A DNA stretch of 21,106 nucleotides from Lachnospiraceae bacterium (GTDB taxonomy: Bacteria; Bacillota; Clostridia; Lachnospirales; Lachnospiraceae): the NCBI GenBank assembly GCA_016297945.1, contig JAEDFR010000032.1:1-21106 (forward strand). The letters run 5' to 3'. The translations under genes and the position numbers were made by a program. This document shows positions 16,588-21,106 of the stretch, piece after piece. Position 1 is the stretch's first letter; the number at the start of each line of letters is the position of its first letter. Below the pieces are notes generated by a model. That model was given only the letters and a program-made list of their open reading frames with translations. It ran no database searches and was not told the origin of the DNA.

Positions 16588-16620
16588 GCACCAAATAGCG
16601 TACATTGCACTTGATATAAT
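16588..16620 (+). promoter_or_regulatory. Promoter D of the FtsH-like unit (shared motif)
   Basis: CGTACAT at 16599-16605, a 9-base spacer, then a perfect TATAAT at 16615-16620, ending 43 bases before ATG 16664. GCACCAAAT at 16588-16596 is identical to that of promoter C, and the TATCGTAAA run after the box is shared as well. Confidence 0.72.
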
Positions 16621-16663
16621 CTTATCGTAAAAGGAAAGCAAAAAAATAAGTGGAGGAACTACT

Positions 16664-17944
16664 ATGAACGCATTTGACAAAGTGATTGGTTATGAGACGA
16701 TCAAAAACGAGCTGCTGCAGATCTGCGACATGATTCACAACAGAGAAGTCTACGAGGAATTGGGAGCCAAGCTGCCTCAGGGGATTTTGCTGTACGGCGA
16801 TCCGGGGCTCGGCAAAACCCTTATTGCAAAGTGCTTTATAGAAGAAAGCGGGCTTAAATCGTATGTTGTCCGGAGAAATAAGGGCAACGACGACTTTATT
16901 GGGGATATTACGGCCACTTTCCAAAAGGCACGGGAAACCGCCCCCTGCATTGTCTTTCTCGACGATATGGACAAGTTCGCCAACGAGGACAGCAACCATC
17001 GTGATGCGGAAGAATATGTGGCGGTTCAGTCCGGTATTGATGAGGTAAAGAACTGTAATGTCTTCGTTCTTGCAACTGCAAATGAGATGTGGAAGCTGCC
17101 GAGCTCCCTTGTGCGGTCAGGTCGTTTTGACCGAAAAATTGAGGTTCAGTGCCCTACCGCTAAAGATGCCGATGAAATCATTAAACACTATCTCTCGGAC
17201 AAAAAGGTAGCCAAAAATGTTGACATGGACGACCTTTCGAAGATGATCAGCTACAGCTCCTGTGCCGAGCTTGAGACCATACTGAATGAAGCCGCAATCA
17301 GTGCTGCACACGCAAGAAAAAGCAGTATTGAAATGGATGATTTTGTAAAATCCGTTCTGCGGATGCAATATGACTCACCGGATAATTTTACAAAAACATC
17401 CGCAGAAGACATGAAGAAAACTGCACTCCACGAAGCGGGACATCTTGTTGTGTCCGAGATTCTTTGTCCGGGAAGTGTGGGACTTGCCTCCCTCCGTTCT
17501 ACCGGCAGAGACTCCACCGGCGGCTTTATTCACCGATGCAAGGAGCTTTCCAGAAGACCTCATTACGTCCTTGTGTCTCTTGCGGGGAAGGCGGCTGTTG
17601 AGCTTTATTACTCCGATACCGTTGCGAGCGGCTGCACAACCGATATAAACCGTGCTTTCGACTGCATTAGAGATGGTATTTCGGAGAACGCAACTCTCGG
17701 CTTCGGAATGATCGATGTGTCTACGGATCGATTTCCGAAAAGCTCCGAGGATTTCAAATCCAGAAACGAAGCCGTCACCCATGCAGAGCTTGAACGCTAT
17801 ATGATTAAAGCGAGGGATATCCTTCTTAAAAACAGAGATTTTCTGGAGAAGGCTACCGCTGCACTTATTGAGAAGGAAACGCTGCTTCACTCTGATGTTA
17901 AAAAGATCAGAGAAAGCTCCGTTATCACTGATGTGGCCGTATAA
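16664..17944 (+). CDS. Soluble FtsH-like AAA+ ATPase with M41 peptidase domain
   Basis: 426 residues. AAA+ part: Walker A GDPGLGKT at 45-52; Walker B IVFLDDMD at 96-103, where the catalytic Glu is Asp 101; second region of homology LVRSGRFDRKIEV with its arginines. Peptidase part: HEAGH at 256-260, then TTDINRA with Asp 327 as the expected third zinc ligand. This is the order of FtsH (M41), but the N-terminal membrane segments are absent and the protein is about 200 residues shorter than usual FtsH, so it should be cytosolic. Expected role: ATP-driven unfolding and degradation, or remodelling, of specific proteins. GGAGG at 16652-16656 lies 7 bases before ATG 16664. It is transcribed from promoter D, with the same layout as the helicase and CbbX-like units. 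The family is firm; the substrate is unknown. Confidence 0.88.
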   Translation: MNAFDKVIGYETIKNELLQICDMIHNREVYEELGAKLPQGILLYGDPGLGKTLIAKCFIEESGLKSYVVRRNKGNDDFIGDITATFQKARETAPCIVFLDDMDKFANEDSNHRDAEEYVAVQSGIDEVKNCNVFVLATANEMWKLPSSLVRSGRFDRKIEVQCPTAKDADEIIKHYLSDKKVAKNVDMDDLSKMISYSSCAELETILNEAAISAAHARKSSIEMDDFVKSVLRMQYDSPDNFTKTSAEDMKKTALHEAGHLVVSEILCPGSVGLASLRSTGRDSTGGFIHRCKELSRRPHYVLVSLAGKAAVELYYSDTVASGCTTDINRAFDCIRDGISENATLGFGMIDVSTDRFPKSSEDFKSRNEAVTHAELERYMIKARDILLKNRDFLEKATAALIEKETLLHSDVKKIRESSVITDVAV

Positions 17945-17968
17945 GGCTGCCTCGGTAATTAGAATATA

Positions 17969-18004
17969 GCAAAGCAATGCGCTGAAACCGGCGTATTGCT
18001 TTGC
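17969..18004 (+). other. Long hairpin in the leader of the 53-residue gene
   Basis: GCAAAGCAATGCGCTG at 17969-17984 pairs with 17989-18004 around the loop AAAC. The stem is 16 bp with two G-U pairs. There is no T-run after it, so it is not a standard terminator. It may be an RNA structure that stabilises, processes or attenuates the transcript between the FtsH-like gene and the next genes. Confidence 0.7.
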
Positions 18005-18005
18005 C

Positions 18006-18028
18006 ATGGTAATATGACTGCATACCAT
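18006..18028 (+). repeat. Second, smaller inverted repeat
   Basis: ATGGTA at 18006-18011 and TACCAT at 18023-18028, with 11 bases between, directly after the long hairpin and followed by TTT. It could be a second leader stem, a weak terminator, or a dyad operator before the gene at 18054. Confidence 0.4.
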
Positions 18029-18053
18029 TTAAGAAAGCAAGGAACGATGAAAC

Positions 18054-18215
18054 ATGAAAATTGGAGTTCAGTATTTCCCGCTTGAAAATTGCAGCGGAAA
18101 CCTATGTAAAACCGTTGTAGAGACCACCGACTATGGCTCTGCGGCGCAGATCGTTATGAATATGTTTAATATACCGCAGCAAAACTTCTATGCAGTAAAT
18201 ACATACTTGGGGTGA
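18054..18215 (+). CDS. 53-residue protein of unknown function
   Basis: Reads MKIGVQYFPLENCSGNLCKT and onward, ending AVNTYLG. AAGGAA at 18039-18044 lies about 9 bases before ATG 18054. The gene ends 6 bases before the start of the 225-residue gene, whose ribosome site (GGGGTGA at 18209-18215) is made by its own last codons, so translation of the two is probably coupled. There are two cysteines and no membrane segment. No family is recognised. The ribosome sites at both ends and the tight spacing argue that it is real. Confidence 0.6.
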   Translation: MKIGVQYFPLENCSGNLCKTVVETTDYGSAAQIVMNMFNIPQQNFYAVNTYLG

Positions 18216-18221
18216 CGGAAA

Positions 18222-18899
18222 ATGCTGTCTAAAAAGCTTATAATGGAAGAAAAAATCAAAGCCATTTGTAAAAAGGACAGGACCATATTCCAAAAGGGTG
18301 CGGTATTTGATAAGATTACCATTCTAAATTCTGACCCTTGCGGTTCTATGCTTTGCGGTCCGGTCACTTTCTTAGGATGTACAGATCGCTATGAAATGCT
18401 TTTCACCAGCGGAAACGGAAGATACTATTTTACTGTACGAGACGGCTGGGGCGTTGAGGATAATTGTTTATATGCTTTGTCAATCGGCGCAATCTGTCGC
18501 GATTTCAAAAAGCCTGTTACGGTTGAGGAAATCGAATCTGGTGTAAATAATCCTAAAGAGCCAAGAGGCACATATTCGGCGCTGGCAATCAAAATGAGAC
18601 TGAAAGACGATAAGGAAATACTGAAGGTGCTGAAGCAGTATAAGACAGTAAACTCACTCGCCATATCAAACAATCAAAATAGCGAAACAAATAGCGTTAC
18701 AGATTTAGGTTCGCAAATGTATAGGGATATAGTGTCTGATCTGTCCATGGTGTCCACAGCACAGCTTGTAGAGGAACTTTCTAAAAGAGAAGCCGTTCAA
18801 AAGCTGAACGTCGAGCCGTATCAATCCTACAAGATCAAAATCGGCAGACGCAAAATTTCCGGCACCGGTCCTGTTGTTATTTTAAGGGCCTGGGATTGA
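18222..18899 (+). CDS. Unidentified 225-residue protein
   Basis: No family recognised. The protein is mixed alpha/beta with a Cys- and Gly-containing segment (DPCGSMLCGPVTFLGC at about 38-53), an aromatic stretch (GRYYFTVRDGWG), and a basic C-terminus (YKIKIGRRKISGTGPVVILRAWD). No signal peptide or membrane segment is seen, so it is presumably cytoplasmic. It follows the 53-residue gene by 6 bases with a shared ribosome site and lies downstream of the FtsH-like gene, so it may be part of the promoter D unit if the hairpin at 17969-18004 is read through. It could be an adaptor or substrate of the FtsH-like protease, but that rests on position alone. Confidence 0.7.
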   Translation: MLSKKLIMEEKIKAICKKDRTIFQKGAVFDKITILNSDPCGSMLCGPVTFLGCTDRYEMLFTSGNGRYYFTVRDGWGVEDNCLYALSIGAICRDFKKPVTVEEIESGVNNPKEPRGTYSALAIKMRLKDDKEILKVLKQYKTVNSLAISNNQNSETNSVTDLGSQMYRDIVSDLSMVSTAQLVEELSKREAVQKLNVEPYQSYKIKIGRRKISGTGPVVILRAWD

Positions 18900-18923
18900 T
18901 TTTTATAATTAATTACTATGGTT

Positions 18924-18961
18924 TTATAACAAAGTGTGTTATAATAAAATCGGTTTCCGAT
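18924..18961 (+). promoter_or_regulatory. Extended -10 promoter with two inverted repeats
   Basis: TATAAT at 18940-18945 is preceded by TGT, giving an extended -10 (TGTTATAAT). The box lies within a perfect inverted repeat, TTATAAC (18924-18930) and GTTATAA (18938-18944). A second inverted repeat, ATCGG-TTT-CCGAT, lies at 18949-18961 where transcription should begin. The arrangement suggests repressor control of the gene starting at 18989. The shared GTACAT element is absent here. Confidence 0.55.
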
Positions 18962-18988
18962 AAAATAAATTATGAAAGGTTGAATTGT

Positions 18989-19684
18989 ATGGAAGATTTA
19001 AAGGATTTAGAAGAATTGGTTAATGATTTAGAAAAAGAAAGAGATGAAGCAAAACAAATTGCTTTGTTACAGCGAATTGAGTCAAAATTGCTCAATGAAT
19101 ATAATATTGTAATTTCAGGAACGGTAATCGAACCTTTGCGTGTTGAAGCATATTATTATCCCTTTGATGATGAAAAGAAATTCGATGATCCCTGTGCTCA
19201 CAAGAGCACAAAAAAAATTAATAATTTCGGAAAACTATACTTTATAGAAGAAAGATACGGATATCCCGGCATAGATTTGTGTTTATCGTTAGGAAATTAC
19301 TACTTATCATTTCTGATAAAAAACTCTCGCATAGAAAACGCTTATTACAAACAAATGGATTTGTATGATAAATTTCAAGAGAGGCGCAATGAGATTGAAA
19401 CCGTGGATGTTTTAAAAAAAGTTCCGAACAAAAATCAAATTGTTTTTAAGACATCGAGGGTCGGTTTAAGGAAATCCAAAACAAAATTTTCACATGAATT
19501 ATTAGCGTCTGTAATCGAACTCAATAATTCTGCAGGATATGATTGGGAACGAGGATTTGGTAAAGAATGGATGGTTGCAAAGTATATGGCTGAAAATAAT
19601 ATACCAGCAACGGATGAAAATATAAAATCGCTTTTAGGGTACAAATCTCAAAATGTCAAAAAACTGATTGAGGACTTAAAATAA
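18989..19684 (+). CDS. Unidentified protein, weakly alkyladenine-glycosylase-like
   Basis: 231 residues from ATG 18989. Longer in-frame starts exist from 18896, but AAAGG at 18975-18979 and the promoter at 18940 select 18989. The N-terminus is an acidic coiled coil (LEELVNDLEKERDEAKQ). The central block VEAYYYPFDDEKKFDDPC with E53-A54-Y55, followed by FGKLYFIEERYGYPGIDLCL, has the same rhythm as the EAY...DP.H...FG..Y..YG block of 3-methyladenine (alkyladenine) DNA glycosylases, where the Glu is catalytic. This resemblance is by eye and weak. The C-terminus (WERGFGKEWMVAKYMAENN) is unassigned. It has its own promoter and is followed after one base by the agmatine-deiminase-like gene, so those two form a unit. 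Confidence 0.7.
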   Translation: MEDLKDLEELVNDLEKERDEAKQIALLQRIESKLLNEYNIVISGTVIEPLRVEAYYYPFDDEKKFDDPCAHKSTKKINNFGKLYFIEERYGYPGIDLCLSLGNYYLSFLIKNSRIENAYYKQMDLYDKFQERRNEIETVDVLKKVPNKNQIVFKTSRVGLRKSKTKFSHELLASVIELNNSAGYDWERGFGKEWMVAKYMAENNIPATDENIKSLLGYKSQNVKKLIEDLK

Positions 19685-19685
19685 C

Positions 19686-20486
19686 ATGCTTTACTTTTCA
19701 TCACTTCTAAAAGCTAACCCCCAATATTCATTGTCGGCGGAGAATCTGTTTTCCGCTTTGTCCGACAGCGGAGAAAAATTCACTCTTTTTGACGGAGCAA
19801 AGGATATCTGGGCAAGGGATTATATGCCGATTAAAACCAAAAGCGGTCAATATATCTCATTTCGCTATGAGCCGCATTACCTGAAAGGCTATGAAAGGCG
19901 GCGCACCGATTACTGCAACGATATTGCGCCGCATTTTGCTCTGCCTGTTACATATTCAAATATCAATCTTGACGGCGGAAATGTTGTGTTTTCGCCGTCG
20001 AAAACAAAAGCAGTTATTACCGACAGAGTGTTTTCGGAAAATCCCGAATATGACAAGAATAATCTTTTATTAGAACTTGAAAATTTGCTCGAAGCAGAGA
20101 TAATTATTATTCCGTCGCTTAAAAGCGATATGACCGGTCACGCAGACGGCGTCGTGCGCTTTGTGAACGAAAACACGGTGATCGGCAACGCCTCGCCTTA
20201 CAAAAACGGTTACGAACAAAAAGTTAAATCGGCTTTGAAAAAGCACGGCATTTCGTGTTTGGATTTTCCGTATTTCGATTCTGCCGGTATAAGCGCTGTG
20301 GGCAGCTATCTCAATTTTCTCGAAACCGATAAGCATATTTTTCTGCCGGTCTTCTCTGATGCACAGGATGAAACGGCGGTAAAAAGAGCAAAGGAAATAT
20401 TTGAAAAAAATATAGTTGCCGTGAATATTAACAGTATAGCCGAAGAAGGAGGAGTAATGAATTGTATAAGCTGGGAAATGAACTGA
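19686..20486 (+). CDS. Agmatine-deiminase-like (peptidyl-arginine deiminase family) protein
   Basis: 266 residues. Guanidino-group-modifying family motifs are present: WARDYMP from W42, DGGN at 96-99, GHADG at 151-155 (His 152, Asp 154), and the nucleophile Cys 260 in GGVMNCISWE. Family enzymes hydrolyse agmatine to N-carbamoylputrescine and ammonia, or act on related guanidines. The protein is about 70-100 residues shorter than typical AguA; the missing part is N-terminal, and the usual tryptophan-rich opening is absent, so the substrate may differ. The active-site residues look complete. The start ATG 19686 lies one base after the previous stop, with a weak GAGG 12 bases before it. Its last 25 bases overlap the next gene. 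Function as a deiminase is likely; the agmatine assignment is tentative. Confidence 0.82.
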   Translation: MLYFSSLLKANPQYSLSAENLFSALSDSGEKFTLFDGAKDIWARDYMPIKTKSGQYISFRYEPHYLKGYERRRTDYCNDIAPHFALPVTYSNINLDGGNVVFSPSKTKAVITDRVFSENPEYDKNNLLLELENLLEAEIIIIPSLKSDMTGHADGVVRFVNENTVIGNASPYKNGYEQKVKSALKKHGISCLDFPYFDSAGISAVGSYLNFLETDKHIFLPVFSDAQDETAVKRAKEIFEKNIVAVNINSIAEEGGVMNCISWEMN

Positions 20487-20845
20487 CCACGGATGATAAG
20501 AAAAATGAAATCAGACGAATATTGACGGCAAGACGCAAACTCTACAATGCAGGAGTGGAACTTTTAGAGTGCGACCATGTCTATGCTGAGGGTATTAAAG
20601 CTGAGCTTGAAAGGCATACCTTTGTCAGCCATACAGTCCCTTTTGTAGGTGCAGGAGCCAGAAAAAAGCCAATTGACGAAGCTGATGTTCGCTTTTATCT
20701 TGAAATGCGAATGCGAATATATGTGAAAGAAGAAAATATCACATTCGATGCGGAAAACGGTCTTTGCACGATTCGGCTTAATGATGTGTTAACAGCGAAT
20801 ATCCCGATAAAGAGCGAAACTTCGGTCGGAGGTATTTTGCTGTAA
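20462..20845 (+). CDS. Unidentified 127-residue protein overlapping the deiminase-like gene
   Basis: TTG start at 20462, with AAGGAGGAG ending at 20454 (GGAGG 9 bases before the TTG), inside the last codons of the deiminase-like gene. The product is charged and helical at first (DDKKNEIRRILTARRKLYNAG), with a Gly-rich VPFVGAGARKKP loop and a beta-rich end. No family recognised. The 25-base overlap means the first residues are encoded by another gene's sequence, so the ancestral N-terminus may have been lost in a rearrangement; alternatively this is a genuine coupled gene. Cytoplasmic; no membrane segment seen. A hairpin about 60 bases after the stop may end the unit. Confidence 0.6.
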   Translation: MYKLGNELTTDDKKNEIRRILTARRKLYNAGVELLECDHVYAEGIKAELERHTFVSHTVPFVGAGARKKPIDEADVRFYLEMRMRIYVKEENITFDAENGLCTIRLNDVLTANIPIKSETSVGGILL

Positions 20846-20903
20846 CCAGGAGTTTCGATTTATTAGAGAAAACAGACCCTTAATAGTTCAAAAAATTAAA
20901 TCG

Positions 20904-20925
20904 CCGCGACAGCGCGGTTGTTATA
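20904..20925 (+). terminator. Possible weak terminator hairpin
   Basis: CCGCG at 20904-20908 and CGCGG at 20913-20917 around ACAG, followed by the T-rich TTGTTATATT. It is a short, GC-pure stem, but the T-run is interrupted, so termination is uncertain. Confidence 0.4.
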
Positions 20926-20955
20926 TTAGAAAAAGAGAGAAAGCAGGAAGAAAAT

Positions 20956-21106
20956 ATGAGCGCAGACAAACATCCCGAACACCACAAGCGTGATTTATTG
21001 CTTAGTGATCGAATATCACAAAGCACAGTCAAGGATATTATCCAAAATGTATTAGGACATGTTGACATATCTACAACTATGAACATTTATATAGATGTCA
21101 CCAAGG
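20956..21106 (+). CDS. Tyrosine recombinase/integrase C-terminal part (runs off the window)
   Basis: From ATG 20956, with AGGA at 20945-20948, the frame reads through the right edge. The end, NVLGHVDISTTMNIYIDVTK, is the hallmark of the C-terminal catalytic region of phage and Tn916-type tyrosine recombinases: LGH supplies the conserved His, and the active Tyr is the Y of MNIY. The first 30 residues (MSADKHPEHHKRDLLLSD) do not look like the preceding part of an integrase, and most of the domain is missing upstream, so this is probably a truncated or chimeric recombinase left at the edge of an integrated element. No attachment-site repeat could be identified within the window. Confidence 0.6.
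   Translation, partial: MSADKHPEHHKRDLLLSDRISQSTVKDIIQNVLGHVDISTTMNIYIDVTK

Noticed and set aside
18890..20476. CTGGGA direct repeat flanking the segment with the 18989 and 19686 genes, as if a cassette had been inserted
   Set aside because: Six bases over 1.6 kb is expected by chance, and joining the flanks does not restore a reading frame.
1..21106. CRISPR arrays, tRNA genes and known riboswitch classes
   Set aside because: No repeat-spacer pattern, no cloverleaf-like segment and no riboswitch core was recognised on reading both strands.

Overview
The window looks like accessory DNA of a low-G+C Firmicute, probably a gut Clostridium-type organism (Oscillospiraceae or Ruminococcus-like). 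The basis is the A/T-rich coding sequence, strong GGAGG-type ribosome binding sites, occasional TTG starts, a BspA-like leucine-rich-repeat remnant and a PolC-type PHP fragment. This assignment is inference. The right edge reads into the C-terminal part of a tyrosine recombinase, and the middle holds broken genes, so the region is probably part of, or next to, an integrated element. No tRNA, rRNA or CRISPR array was seen.

Left (1-4587): the end of an unidentified gene, then two tandem DUF262 genes that overlap by one base. The first carries DUF262 plus a C-terminal HNH (DUF1524, GmrSD-like) nuclease region. The second carries DUF262 plus a long unassigned tail. They resemble type IV restriction or anti-phage modules and end at a clear intrinsic terminator.

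Centre (4588-14650): three transcription units. Unit 1 is a SNF2-type helicase, a MoxR-type AAA+ ATPase and a protein with a zinc-metallopeptidase motif plus a VWA-like MIDAS domain; all three genes overlap. Unit 2 is a small basic protein plus a HAD-family 5'-nucleotidase-like enzyme. Unit 3 is a two-module CbbX/SpoVK-like AAA+ protein plus a RecF/SMC-like protein with a degenerate P-loop.

Broken zone (14651-16590): on the minus strand, a fragment of a PolC-like PHP domain is fused end to end to a plus-strand BspA-like gene that lost its 5' end. A 197-residue reading frame and an acetyltransferase remnant follow.

Right (16591-21106): a soluble FtsH-like AAA+/M41 protease gene, a strongly structured intergenic stretch, a 53-residue gene coupled to a 225-residue unknown, a separately promoted gene of unknown function, an agmatine-deiminase-like gene, a small overlapping gene and the recombinase piece.

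The most striking observation is a shared promoter architecture. Four sites (before 4671, 10709, 11747 and 16664) carry a GTACAT-like element exactly 9 bases before a TATAAT-like box, which itself lies 41-44 bases before the start codon. They head the helicase/MoxR/VWA unit, the HAD unit, the CbbX-like unit and the FtsH-like unit. This suggests one co-regulated system built from three AAA+ machines of different classes, two putative zinc peptidases and a DNA translocase. The function is unknown. A DNA- or protein-remodelling conflict system, or a maintenance module of a mobile element, are the two readings I favour.
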